DNA from: Nitrospira sp. CG24D
GTDB taxonomy: Bacteria; Nitrospirota; Nitrospiria; Nitrospirales; Nitrospiraceae
Length of the DNA: 51,149 nt
Reading direction: 5' to 3'
Assembly (NCBI GenBank): GCA_002869855.2
Contig: NEWQ02000009.1
Span: 65,991 to 117,139, forward strand
Part shown: positions 8,758 to 17,135 of the stretch, one piece after another
How positions within the stretch are numbered: position 1 is the stretch's first letter
Layout: each line of letters begins with the position of its first letter
Position numbers and translations under genes: made by a program
The notes under the pieces: model-generated
Seen by the model: only the letters and a program-made list of their open reading frames with translations
Database searches by the model: none
What the model was told of the DNA's origin: nothing

Positions 8758-9941
8758 GGGGGCATCTCACGTTCATGGCCGTTGGGTGCCTTGTGGTGTA
8801 TGCGGGTGTCGCGGGTTCTGCCTTGGCCGCCGGTGATCCGATTTCTGAGAAGATTGAGCGTGAACGGAAAACGCTGGAACAGTTGAAAGATAAAATCGAG
8901 GAGAAACGCAAACGAGCGGATGAAGCGGAGAAAAAGCGGGAGTCCGTGCTTCAGGGGATTCAAACGCTTGATGAACGATTGGTGCGGACCCGCCAGGAAC
9001 ATCAGGAAATTAACAAGAAGCTCCGGAAGAAGGATCGTGAGATCGACTCGATCTCCGAACAGCTTGGGGCGATACGAGCTAGCATCCAAGAGCGTCGCGA
9101 TGCCATTCTCGCTCGGCTCCGTGTGCAGTACATGGAGGGCCGGGCCGGCTATGTGAAGACATTGTTGTCGGCGGATTCCTATGGTGACTTCCAACGACGA
9201 TTGCAGTATCTCTCGGCGGTTTCTCAAAAAGACTTTGACCTGATGGGGACGTTCCGCGCCGATGTCGGGCGGATGGAGCAGGCGGAGCGGCAACGGGCGG
9301 AAGCTCGTGCAGGAATGTTGGCGTATAAGGACGCGACAGAGAAGAAACTTTCTGATATCCGGTCTCTGCAGAAAGAGAAGAAGGTATATTTCACCAAGAT
9401 CACGCAGGAGAAAGAATCGTTCAGCCGGGCGGCCGAAGAGCTTGAACGGTCTGCCTCGCGGGTGGATAGCCTCCTGCATGAATTGGAGACGCGCCGGAAG
9501 GCCATGGCCATGCGGCCGCCGACCGCGCCGGCGGTTCCGCGCGGGACTAAGGGCGCGTTACCCTGGCCGGCGGACGGGCAAGTCGTGTCCTTCTTCGGCC
9601 GGCAAAAACATCCGACGTTCAATACCTATGTGCAGCGAAAGGGTATCGAAATCAGAACGGTGGAGGGGAGTTTTATCCATTCCGTCATGCCGGGAACCGT
9701 AGTCTATGCCGACTGGTTGAAAGGGTACGGACTGGTTATAATCATGGATCATACGAACGGGTTTTTCTCGCTCTATGCCCATGCCTCGAGGATTTTGGCA
9801 AAAGTCGGGGAGCGTGTCACGGAAGGGCAGGCGATCGGAGAAACCGGAGATACGGGCATGATCGGCGAAAATACATTATACTTTGAGCTACGTGAAGGGT
9901 CCGATGCCGTTGACCCGATGCTGTGGTTGGCAAAGCGATAG
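8754..9941 (+). CDS. EnvC-like murein hydrolase activator (coiled coil plus degenerate LytM domain)
   Basis: Exported 395-residue protein. A signal peptide (about 1-24, ending ALAAG) is followed by long coiled coil (about 30-230, rich in E, K, R and Q) and a C-terminal LytM/M23-like domain (about 265-395). The M23 zinc ligands are missing: the HxxxD motif is replaced by RKGIEI, and the HxH pair by LYF in NTLYFELR. Only the middle SLYAHAS histidine remains. This is the state of EnvC, which does not cut peptidoglycan itself but activates amidases under FtsEX control. Overlap with ftsX (ATGA) supports that role, which is an inference from family and context. Confidence 0.9.
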   Translation: MRGHLTFMAVGCLVVYAGVAGSALAAGDPISEKIERERKTLEQLKDKIEEKRKRADEAEKKRESVLQGIQTLDERLVRTRQEHQEINKKLRKKDREIDSISEQLGAIRASIQERRDAILARLRVQYMEGRAGYVKTLLSADSYGDFQRRLQYLSAVSQKDFDLMGTFRADVGRMEQAERQRAEARAGMLAYKDATEKKLSDIRSLQKEKKVYFTKITQEKESFSRAAEELERSASRVDSLLHELETRRKAMAMRPPTAPAVPRGTKGALPWPADGQVVSFFGRQKHPTFNTYVQRKGIEIRTVEGSFIHSVMPGTVVYADWLKGYGLVIIMDHTNGFFSLYAHASRILAKVGERVTEGQAIGETGDTGMIGENTLYFELREGSDAVDPMLWLAKR

Positions 9942-10012
9942 AAAACATGGTCTGGAAACGGACTTGATTGGTGACAGGGTTCGGGCATTTGGACGGAAAG
10001 GATAGACGCTTT

Positions 10013-11374
10013 ATGGAACAGCAGCCGCGAGGGAAGTCTTGGGTCGTCGGGCCGATGATGGTTGTGGCTATCGTGTGTGGAGTCCTGATCGGCAAGGGCT
10101 GGGAGCGAACCGGCCATGCGACGGAAACGTACGAGGAGCTCAAGACTTTTTCGGAGGTGCTCAATCAGGTTCAGCGGCATTACGTGGATGAAACGAAAAC
10201 CAAAGAATTGGTGCAAGGGGCCATCCGCGGCATGCTGTCAACGCTCGACCCCCACTCCGCCTATATGACGCCCGAGATGTACAAAGAGATGCAGGTGGAG
10301 ACCAAGGGCGAATTCGGCGGCGTTGGCATTCAGATTGGCGTGAAGGAAAATCGGTTGGCCGTGATCGCACCGATCGAAGGGACTCCGGCCCAGCGGGCAG
10401 GAATCAAAGCCGGAGACTTCATCGTGAAGGTCAATGATGAGACGACCAAGGATCTTACGTTGATGGATGCGGTCCAGAAAATGCGCGGACCGAAGGGGAC
10501 CAAGGTGAACCTGACCATTCAACGTGAGGGGACGCCGGATCCGCTGCAGTTTACGCTGATGCGGGATACCATCAAGATCGAAAGCGTCAAGTCGAAGATC
10601 ATCGACAACCTGGGCTATGTTCGGCTGACACAGTTTCAGGAAGCGACGGGACGCGATCTCGCGAAAGCCATCAAGCAGTTCCGCGAGCAGAAAGTCCAAG
10701 GGGCCATTCTGGATCTCCGGAACAATCCCGGCGGATTGCTGACGGCGGCGGTCGATGTGTCCGAGCAGTTTCTCCCCAACGGGAAGCTCGTTGTGTTCAC
10801 CAAGAATCGCGAAGGCAAGAAGGATGAATGGCTGGCGAAGTCCAAAGATCAAATGGACGAGCTTCCGATGATCATTCTCGTGAATGAAGGGTCGGCGAGT
10901 GCGTCGGAGATCGTTGCCGGAGCGCTGCAAGACTGGGGGCGTGCAGTGATTGTCGGCACCACCTCGTTCGGGAAGGGATCGGTCCAGACCATCCTTCCGC
11001 TCGGTGACGGGTCAGGGCTTCGACTCACCACGGCGAAGTACTATACGCCCAAGGGACGATCGATCCAGTCTACGGGCATTACTCCTGATATTGTCGTCAA
11101 GCTGCCGACCCCGGCTCCGGCAAAAGACGCCAAGCCTGCCGAGCAGTCGCCGGACGCAAAGGCCGTGAAGCCCTCCCAGGGAAAAGAGAAGGATGCGGCA
11201 CCGCATTCGAACGGGAAGGCACCGGAGGACGCGGCAACCAAGAATGGTGCAGCCCCTCAAACACCTTCAGTCGATAGTGCCGGTGATCCGGCCCTTGAGC
11301 AGGATGCGCAATTGCAGAAGGCGGTGGAGTTGCTGAAGACCTGGAAGATTTTTAAAGAAATGAAAGTCTCCTAG
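10013..11374 (+). CDS. S41 family C-terminal processing peptidase (CtpA/Prc-like)
   Basis: Serine protease of the envelope that trims or degrades exported proteins. ATG at 10013 with GGAAAGGA (9995-10002) gives 453 residues; an upstream TTG at 9968 would add 15. A signal anchor (about 10-30) is followed by a helical region ending TLDPHSAYMTP, a PDZ domain (about 90-170, GGVGIQIGVKENRL), and the protease core. The Ser-Lys dyad is S296 (GSASASEI) and K321 (SFGKGSVQ). A proline/alanine/lysine-rich low-complexity stretch of about 70 residues precedes a final helix. Follows the EnvC-like gene; CtpA-type proteases often control cell-wall hydrolases, so a link is plausible but unproven. Confidence 0.95.
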   Translation: MEQQPRGKSWVVGPMMVVAIVCGVLIGKGWERTGHATETYEELKTFSEVLNQVQRHYVDETKTKELVQGAIRGMLSTLDPHSAYMTPEMYKEMQVETKGEFGGVGIQIGVKENRLAVIAPIEGTPAQRAGIKAGDFIVKVNDETTKDLTLMDAVQKMRGPKGTKVNLTIQREGTPDPLQFTLMRDTIKIESVKSKIIDNLGYVRLTQFQEATGRDLAKAIKQFREQKVQGAILDLRNNPGGLLTAAVDVSEQFLPNGKLVVFTKNREGKKDEWLAKSKDQMDELPMIILVNEGSASASEIVAGALQDWGRAVIVGTTSFGKGSVQTILPLGDGSGLRLTTAKYYTPKGRSIQSTGITPDIVVKLPTPAPAKDAKPAEQSPDAKAVKPSQGKEKDAAPHSNGKAPEDAATKNGAAPQTPSVDSAGDPALEQDAQLQKAVELLKTWKIFKEMKVS

Positions 11375-11841
11375 CTCGGAGGAGACGATTTCTGCTGTCG
11401 AATGGCCTGGAGCAATGCATCCTCTGATCCGGTAAATCCTGGTACGGTGCGGAGAAGGTGGGATGAGACCAATTGCTCCAGGTCATCCAGCGTTCGGATT
11501 CCCAGCCTGGCGTAGAGATAGCTCACCAGTGAATCGTGGAGCCCCGGCAGCCGCGCCCAGCTCTTTACCTCGGGCGGCAAGGGTGTCTTCAGTTCTTCAT
11601 ACGTGCGGATCGTTCCGGTCTCCAGAAATTCCCTGATCTTTCCCGCCAAATCTTTCCCGATTCCGTCGATGTCTTCAAGCTCCTGACGCTGTGCCACGAG
11701 CGCGACATCTTCCTCCAGTGCCAGAATCGAATCGGCAGCACGACGATAGGCTCTAATGCGATAGGGATTGGCCCGTTGGGAGGCTAATAGTGTGGCGATC
11801 GATTGAAAAACTTGTGCGACTCGTTCGTTTTGCGTAGGCAT
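11371..11841 (-). CDS. PolX N-terminal-like helix-hairpin-helix protein
   Basis: 156-residue protein with the 8-kDa-type helix-hairpin-helix domain of family X DNA polymerases: NPYRIRAYRRAADSI, then DIDGIGKDLAGKIREFLETG (the GIGKDLA hairpin binds DNA backbone). A second hairpin-like region (LPGLHDSLVSYLYARLGIRT) follows, and the C-terminus resembles another HhH (VPGFTGSEDALLQAI). The polymerase and PHP domains of PolX are absent, so this is a stand-alone DNA-binding module of unknown role. ATG at 11841. Its end overlaps the convergent S41 protease gene by 4 bp. Confidence 0.82.
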   Translation of the reverse strand: MPTQNERVAQVFQSIATLLASQRANPYRIRAYRRAADSILALEEDVALVAQRQELEDIDGIGKDLAGKIREFLETGTIRTYEELKTPLPPEVKSWARLPGLHDSLVSYLYARLGIRTLDDLEQLVSSHLLRTVPGFTGSEDALLQAIRQQKSSPPS

Positions 11842-11915
11842 GTCAGTTCACTCCGGCTATCGACGGACCCGCATTGTGCGGGGGATGCCCCTCTAGAGAC
11901 AAGAGGGAGAGCTAA

Positions 11916-11945
11916 TTGACAACCAGAATTGTGCTCCCATAGGAT
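11916..11945 (+). promoter_or_regulatory. Likely sigma-70 promoter of the thi operon
   Basis: Perfect -35 TTGACA (11916-11921), 18-nt spacer, -10 TAGGAT (11940-11945). Initiation would fall at about 11952-11953, on the thiS ATG itself, suggesting a leaderless mRNA. No TPP riboswitch (THI box) is recognisable in the 110-nt region 11842-11952. Confidence 0.55.
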
Positions 11946-11952
11946 GATCGTC

Positions 11953-12201
11953 ATGGCCAACGAGATTCAAATCCAGGTGAATGGGGAGCCGCGCGGATGG
12001 CAGGACGGCGGGACGGTTGCCGATCTATTGAGGGATCTGGCAATTGAGACGGAGCGCGTGGCCGTAGAGTTGAATCTTGAAATTCTCGACCGGAAGGATT
12101 TTGGCCAGCGGAAGCTCCGCGAGGGAGACCGGGTCGAAATTCTCGGGTTTATCGGCGGTGGATGTGAGACCAAAGGAGAATCGGATGGACGCGAACGATA
12201 G
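11953..12201 (+). CDS. thiS: Sulfur carrier protein ThiS with C-terminal extension
   Basis: Ubiquitin-fold sulfur carrier for thiazole synthesis. In the family the C-terminal Gly-Gly is adenylated by ThiF, thiocarboxylated, and passed to ThiG. The product (82 residues from ATG 11953; ATG 11944 is also possible) has the usual [21 protein letters not shown] and [16 protein letters not shown] segments. Unusually the frame does not stop after G68-G70 but runs 12 residues further ([12 protein letters not shown]), overlapping the start of thiG. The added codons contain the thiG Shine-Dalgarno sequence. As encoded, the Gly-Gly is not free, so either the tail is removed or the protein works differently. 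Confidence 0.9.
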   Translation: MANEIQIQVNGEPRGWQDGGTVADLLRDLAIETERVAVELNLEILDRKDFGQRKLREGDRVEILGFIGGGCETKGESDGRER

Positions 12202-12961
12202 ATTGACGATTGCCGGTCATGAATTCCGGTCACGGCTGTGGGTGGGGACGGGAAAGTATAAAGATTTTGCCGAGACGAAAAAAGCGATCGAGGCATCCGG
12301 CGCCGATGTGGTGACAGTGGCGGTCCGGCGCGTGAATATCACTGACCGTTCGAAGGAGAATCTCCTCGACTACATCGATCCGAAGAAGTACACAATTCTT
12401 CCGAACACGGCCGGTTGTTACACGGTGGAGGACGCGGTGCGGTACGCACGGCTCGCGCGGGCCGCCGGCATCTCCGATCTCGTGAAGTTGGAAGTACTCG
12501 GTGATGAACGGACGCTGTTCCCGGATACCGCGGGGCTCATTGAGGCCGCCAAGATTCTGATCAAGGAAGGGTTCATCGTATTGCCGTACACGAATGATGA
12601 TCCTATTGTTGCGAAAAAGCTGGTCGACATCGGTTGTCCCGCGGTGATGCCGCTGGCGGCGCCCATCGGGTCCGGTCTGGGGATTCGCAACCCGTACAAC
12701 CTCAAGATCATCATGGAGACCGTGAAGGTTCCTATTATTGTTGATGCCGGAGTGGGAACGGCCTCTGATGCCGCGCTGGCTATGGAGTACGGCGCCGATG
12801 CGGTGTTGATGAACACGGCGATTGCAGGGGCACAGCATCCGATCGTCATGGCAGAAGCTATGAAGTATGCGGTCTATGCCGGCCGGTTGGCCTACAAGGC
12901 CGGGCGTATTCCGAGAAAGTTGTACGCGACCGCGAGCAGTCCTATCGAAGGCATGCTCTAA
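12185..12961 (+). CDS. thiG: Thiazole synthase ThiG
   Basis: TIM-barrel enzyme that builds the thiazole phosphate of thiamine from deoxyxylulose 5-phosphate, ThiS-thiocarboxylate and dehydroglycine. The 258-residue product starts [20 protein letters not shown]. It shows the conserved [10 protein letters not shown], the active-site lysine in [10 protein letters not shown], and phosphate-binding loops ([30 protein letters not shown]). ATG 12185 follows AAAGGAG (12170-12176) and lies inside the thiS frame (17-nt overlap). Confidence 0.97.
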   Translation: MDANDRLTIAGHEFRSRLWVGTGKYKDFAETKKAIEASGADVVTVAVRRVNITDRSKENLLDYIDPKKYTILPNTAGCYTVEDAVRYARLARAAGISDLVKLEVLGDERTLFPDTAGLIEAAKILIKEGFIVLPYTNDDPIVAKKLVDIGCPAVMPLAAPIGSGLGIRNPYNLKIIMETVKVPIIVDAGVGTASDAALAMEYGADAVLMNTAIAGAQHPIVMAEAMKYAVYAGRLAYKAGRIPRKLYATASSPIEGML

Positions 12962-13057
12962 TTGAGGGTCTCGTGCTGTGTTGGCGGAATGAGTCCAGAG
13001 TAAGTCTGGCTTTCGGTCGCACTGGTCAGATCGTTCTGGTGATCTGCTGATTGTCAC

Positions 13058-13723
13058 ATGCCGCCTGTTGATTTCCATCTACTTCTCGTCACAGATCGCT
13101 CGCTGGTTCACGGACGCTCGCTTGAGAGCGTCCTCCGGGAGTCGGTGGATGCCGGTGTGCAGGCAATCCAGTTGCGCGAGCGTGATCTTCCGACCCAACA
13201 GCTCTTGTCATTAGCCCGGCAGATTCACGGGATGACGCGGGATCGTGCCGTTCCGTTGATCATTAATGATCGTGTCGATATGGCGGTGGCATTGGATCTC
13301 GACGGGGTCCACCTTCGCGCCAGCAGTCTTCCAGTTTTGGTTGCGCGCCGAGTCGTGGGCCAGCATCGGCTCATCGGCCGGTCAGCGCATTCCGTCACAG
13401 AAGCGCAACAGGCCGGCGATGACGGGGCCGACTACGTGATCCTCGGCCCGATCTTTGAGACGCCATCGAAGCGGGAGTTCGGCGATTCTCTGGGACTAGC
13501 GGTGCTGGCTGACGCCTGCCGCCATTCATCGGTGCCGGTGTTCGCCATCGGCGGCATCACTCGCGAACGAATCGAATCAGTGCGTGGTGCAGGGGCATTC
13601 GGCGTGGCGATGATCGGTGGAATTCTCGGTCGGGAGGATGTCGGAAAAGCAACCGCCGATATGCAGTCGGCAGTTCGTACCGCGTGGCCGCCTGATTTGC
13701 GCGATGACTCGCATGCACGTTGA
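13058..13723 (+). CDS. thiE: Thiamine-phosphate synthase ThiE (or TenI-like)
   Basis: TIM-barrel enzyme joining the pyrimidine and thiazole halves into thiamine phosphate. The 221-residue product has LLVTDRSL, IQLRERDL, PLIINDRVDMAVALDLDGVHL, the YVILGPIFETPSK loop and a phosphate-binding FAIGGITRE. The GRSAHSVTEA segment resembles TenI-type relatives, so a TenI-like (thiazole tautomerase) role cannot be excluded. A 96-nt gap after thiG contains small hairpins but no T-tract terminator. With thiS, thiG and the distant minus-strand thiL it covers much of the thiamine pathway. Confidence 0.9.
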   Translation: MPPVDFHLLLVTDRSLVHGRSLESVLRESVDAGVQAIQLRERDLPTQQLLSLARQIHGMTRDRAVPLIINDRVDMAVALDLDGVHLRASSLPVLVARRVVGQHRLIGRSAHSVTEAQQAGDDGADYVILGPIFETPSKREFGDSLGLAVLADACRHSSVPVFAIGGITRERIESVRGAGAFGVAMIGGILGREDVGKATADMQSAVRTAWPPDLRDDSHAR

Positions 13724-13733
13724 ACTCGTGTAG

Positions 13734-13762
13734 TTGACCACCCCCAGGTCGGGTGTTAGAAT
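13734..13762 (+). promoter_or_regulatory. Likely sigma-70 promoter of the proteasome operon
   Basis: TTGACC (13734-13739), 17-nt spacer, TAGAAT (13757-13762), each one base from consensus. It lies in the 100-nt gap between thiE and mpa and would give a leader of about 55 nt before ATG 13824. This indicates the proteasome genes are transcribed independently of the thi genes. Confidence 0.65.
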
Positions 13763-13823
13763 CCGTTCACTGGCTTGAAGATGCGGTTACGCGCGGTGTC
13801 CTAGCGTTACGGCGAGTAGGCAC

Positions 13824-15593
13824 ATGGCAGAGAAGAAGAGCGGTTCGAGCCGAATCCGGTCCCTCCGAGATTCCGTGAAGCAAATCACGAAGCGGTTGTC
13901 AGAGGGGAAAGCGGACGTGATTTCAAAAAACGACGACCATGCCCGCGAAGTCGACAAACTTCGCGTTCAAATTCAGTCGATGGAAGAAGAAATCCGTCGG
14001 CTGTATCAATCCCGCTACCAACTCGACCACGCCACCAAACAGAACGATAAGCTCGTTGCGACGTTGCAGGAAGCCAAGGCTCAGATCGAAGCGTTGCGCG
14101 CAGAGATCGAGAAGCTGACGGCCCCGCCCTCCTCCTACGCGATCTATTCATCGATGAATCCTGACGGCACGGCGAACGTGTTCGTGTCTGGCCGGAAGAT
14201 GAAGGTCAGCCTGCTTCCTGCGATCAACAGCAAGGAGCTGCGCCGCGGGCAGGAAGTGGTGTTGAACGAAGCGCTGAATGTCATTGAGGCGAAGGGCTTC
14301 GATGTGCAAGGCGAGGTCGTGCGGTTGAAAGACGTCTTGGAGGGCGGCCGCGCCCTCGTCACCCTGCATTTTGATGAGGAAAAGGTCGCGGAGCTCGCTG
14401 ATCCGCTTTTAGCTGAGCGGCTCAGCGTCGGTGATCATCTGCTGTACGATGCTCGTTCCGGTTATGTCATCGAAAAACTGCCGAAGTCTGAAGCCGAAGA
14501 TTTGGTGCTCGAAGAAGTGCCGGATGTCGACTACGAGCATATCGGGGGGCTTCAGAAGGAACTGGAGCATGTGCGCGATGCCGTGGAGTTACCGTTCCTC
14601 CATGCTGAACTGTTCGCGGAGTTTAAGCTGAGCGCTCCCAAAGGCGTGTTGCTCTATGGCCCTCCCGGTTGCGGAAAGACCTTGATTGCCAAGGCCGTGG
14701 CCAATTCGATTGCCAAAAAGCTGGGCCATCTCACGGGAAGGCAAATCCGGAGCTACTTTCTGCATGTGAAGGGCCCGGAGCTGCTGAATAAATATGTCGG
14801 TGAGTCGGAACGGCAGGTGCGTGAAGTCTTCAAAAAGGCGAAGGAACAGGCTGCGGAGGGCAATCCGGTTATTGTGTTCTTCGATGAAATGGACGCCCTG
14901 TTCCGTACGCGCGGCACGGGGATTTCTTCCGACATCGAGTCGACAATTGTGCCGCAGTTTCTCTCAGAGATTGACGGGATGGAACGTTTGCGGAACGTCA
15001 TCGTGATCGGGGCCAGCAATCGGCAGGATCTTATCGATCCGGCGGTGCTGCGCGCGGGGCGGCTTGACGTCAAAGTCAAAGTCGGCCGTCCGGATGCCGT
15101 AGCGGCGCGGGATATTTTCTCGAAATACGTCTCCACGGAATTGCCGTTTGCGCCGGAGGAGTTGGCGCAGCATGGCGGCGATCGGAAAGCGCTGGTTGAA
15201 AAACTGACGACGCTCACCGTTGATGCGATGTATGCGGCCTCCGAGGAGAATAAGTTCATTGAAGTGACCTATGCCAACGGGGAGAAGGAAGTCCTCTACT
15301 TCAAAGATTTCGCCAGCGGTGCGTTGATTGAGGGCATTGTCTCCCGCGCCAAGAAATACGCGGTGAAGCGGGCCATTGCGAAGGAAGGGGTCGGGCTCCG
15401 TTCGGAGGATCTGATCCGGGCCATTCGTGAAGAGTTTAAGGAGCATGAAGACCTGCCGAATACCACCAATCCGGACGACTGGGCGAAGGTGGCCGGCAAG
15501 AAGGGCGAAAAAATCGTCCATCTTCGCACGATCAGCGGCGGGCCGGCGGAGTCCCGCCAGATTGAAACCGTGACCACGGGCCATTATCTCTAG
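13824..15593 (+). CDS. mpa: Proteasome-associated AAA ATPase Mpa/ARC
   Basis: Hexameric unfoldase that recognises tagged proteins and feeds them into the 20S proteasome. The 589-residue product has an N-terminal coiled coil (about 50-105) that binds the tag in known systems, OB-fold interdomain region (about 110-235), and one AAA module with Walker A GPPGCGKT (279-286), Walker B with D354-E355 (VIVFFDEMDAL), and sensor/arginine-finger motifs (IVIGASNRQDLIDPAVLRAGRLD). It ends in GHYL, close to the GQYL gate-opening tail of mycobacterial Mpa. First gene of the operon, 15 nt upstream of dop. Confidence 0.96.
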   Translation: MAEKKSGSSRIRSLRDSVKQITKRLSEGKADVISKNDDHAREVDKLRVQIQSMEEEIRRLYQSRYQLDHATKQNDKLVATLQEAKAQIEALRAEIEKLTAPPSSYAIYSSMNPDGTANVFVSGRKMKVSLLPAINSKELRRGQEVVLNEALNVIEAKGFDVQGEVVRLKDVLEGGRALVTLHFDEEKVAELADPLLAERLSVGDHLLYDARSGYVIEKLPKSEAEDLVLEEVPDVDYEHIGGLQKELEHVRDAVELPFLHAELFAEFKLSAPKGVLLYGPPGCGKTLIAKAVANSIAKKLGHLTGRQIRSYFLHVKGPELLNKYVGESERQVREVFKKAKEQAAEGNPVIVFFDEMDALFRTRGTGISSDIESTIVPQFLSEIDGMERLRNVIVIGASNRQDLIDPAVLRAGRLDVKVKVGRPDAVAARDIFSKYVSTELPFAPEELAQHGGDRKALVEKLTTLTVDAMYAASEENKFIEVTYANGEKEVLYFKDFASGALIEGIVSRAKKYAVKRAIAKEGVGLRSEDLIRAIREEFKEHEDLPNTTNPDDWAKVAGKKGEKIVHLRTISGGPAESRQIETVTTGHYL

Positions 15594-15608
15594 TCGTTTC
15601 ATCACTCT

Positions 15609-17108
15609 ATGCAAGACCAGCCGTCGACGAATTTCTCCCGCGTGATCGGCACGGAAACCGAGTTCGGCATTGCAGCCAAGGATGCGGCACTATCGGATCC
15701 TGTGGCCGGGTCGATCGCGGTGATCGGGCACTATCCCGGGTTGCCGGCTCCCAACGCCATCTGGGACTATGAAAACGAAAATCCCCTCTTGGACGCGCGG
15801 GGCTTCGAGGTGGAGGGAGAGCGAGAACGCCCCAACCCTGAGTACAATCGCCAGCTGAATAAGGTCTTGGCGAACGGCGGCCGGCTCTATGTCGACGGAG
15901 CGCACCCCGAATATTCCATTCCGGAATGCTCGAACCCCAGGGAAGTGGTGGCCTTTGAGCGCATCGGGGAACGGATTCTTGCCAAGAGTCTAACTGAATT
16001 GACCCGCGCGCGCGGGCGCGAACAATGCGTCGTCTATAAGAATAATTCCGACGGAAAAGGAAACAGCTACGGGTATCACGAGAACTATCTCGTCGCCCGG
16101 GCCGTTCCGTTCGACCAAATACTCCGCGTGCTGGCGCCGTTTTTCGTGACACGGTTGATTGTGGCTGGAGCCGGGAAGGTCGGCGCCGAGAATCAGACGA
16201 GTCCCGCCGAGTATCAGATCTCCCAGCGTGCCGACTTTTTCGAATGCCTGGCCGATCTCAACACGATGGTCAAGCGGCCCATCATCAATACGCGGGACGA
16301 ACCGCATGCCGAGTACAGCAGGTATCGGCGCCTGCATGTGATCGTGGGCGATGCCAACATGGCCGAACTCTCCACCTATCTGAAGGTGGGAACCTTGAGC
16401 ATGGTGCTGGAATTGCTGGAAGCGGGTGCAGATCTTCCGCAGATTGAGCTGGACGAACCGGTTCGCGCGATCAAGCAAGTGTCGCGCGATCTGGATATGA
16501 AGCAGTCCCTGAAGCTCGCAAGCGGACGACCGACGACGGCATTGGCGATTCAGCGTGCCTATTGGAGTGCTGCGAAGGCGTATTACGCGAACCATCCGAC
16601 CTCTGAGATTATGCAGGACGTTTTGCGCCGATGGGAGCATGTCCTGGATTGTTTGGAGAAAGATCCGCGGCTGCTGGTCGATGAGTTAGACTGGGTTGCC
16701 AAGCGCCATATGATCGAGTCCTACCTGGATCGGAAGGGCTGCGGGTGGACCGATCCGCGAGCCAAGCTCATGGATCTTCAGTATCATGATGTGCGGCCTG
16801 ACAAGGGGCTTTTCTATACGCTTGAGAGAGGGAACATGATCAAGCGCATTGTCAGCGAAGCAGAGATTGTGCGTGCGGAAACCATGCCGCCTCCGGGGAC
16901 ACGTGCCTATTTCCGCGGGCGCTGCGCAGCCAAGTTTGCCGCCTCGCTCTATGGAGTTAGCTGGACATCGGTCCTGTTCGATTTCGGAAATCCGACTATC
17001 ACGCGGATCCCGTTGATGGATCCGAGCCGAGGCACGGAAGCCATGACCGGTGCGCTGCTGGAGAGTTGCCTGACAGCCGAAGCGTTAGTAGCCAAGTTGA
17101 AATCCTAA
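15609..17108 (+). CDS. dop: Pup deamidase/depupylase Dop
   Basis: Glutamine-synthetase-like enzyme that prepares the protein tag (deamidation of a C-terminal Gln in Pup systems) and removes it from substrates. The 499-residue product begins with the nucleotide-binding GTETEFGIA. The Dop-specific loop (about 40-60, with WDYENENPLLDARGF) separates it from PafA. Also visible are DGAHPEYSIPEC, NNSDGKGNSYGYHENYLV and NTRDEPHAEYSRYRRLH. It is followed after only 27 nt by prcB; the pup gene that sits here in actinobacteria is absent. Confidence 0.95.
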   Translation: MQDQPSTNFSRVIGTETEFGIAAKDAALSDPVAGSIAVIGHYPGLPAPNAIWDYENENPLLDARGFEVEGERERPNPEYNRQLNKVLANGGRLYVDGAHPEYSIPECSNPREVVAFERIGERILAKSLTELTRARGREQCVVYKNNSDGKGNSYGYHENYLVARAVPFDQILRVLAPFFVTRLIVAGAGKVGAENQTSPAEYQISQRADFFECLADLNTMVKRPIINTRDEPHAEYSRYRRLHVIVGDANMAELSTYLKVGTLSMVLELLEAGADLPQIELDEPVRAIKQVSRDLDMKQSLKLASGRPTTALAIQRAYWSAAKAYYANHPTSEIMQDVLRRWEHVLDCLEKDPRLLVDELDWVAKRHMIESYLDRKGCGWTDPRAKLMDLQYHDVRPDKGLFYTLERGNMIKRIVSEAEIVRAETMPPPGTRAYFRGRCAAKFAASLYGVSWTSVLFDFGNPTITRIPLMDPSRGTEAMTGALLESCLTAEALVAKLKS

Positions 17109-17135
17109 ACCAGGGAGCCGCGTCACGCGTCAAAC

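Noticed and set aside
8325..9479. 384-codon open frame on the minus strand
   Set aside because: It lies opposite ftsX and the EnvC-like gene, both with clear family motifs; its own product has no recognisable motif and is rich in Arg, Leu and His, as expected of an antisense shadow in GC-rich DNA.
11889..11907. CCCTCT/AGAGGG hairpin as a terminator
   Set aside because: The stem is only 6 bp and no T-tract follows on either strand.
11842..11952. TPP riboswitch ahead of thiS
   Set aside because: The conserved THI-box segments are not present, the region is only 110 nt, and the likely promoter leaves no leader.
12962..13057. Small hairpins between thiG and thiE as terminator or attenuator
   Set aside because: Stems are 5-6 bp with no T-run; read-through into thiE is more likely.
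17109..17135. Possible pup gene between dop and prcB
   Set aside because: Only 27 nt are available; no frame of useful size exists there, and the prcB N-terminus is a normal propeptide rather than a fused tag.
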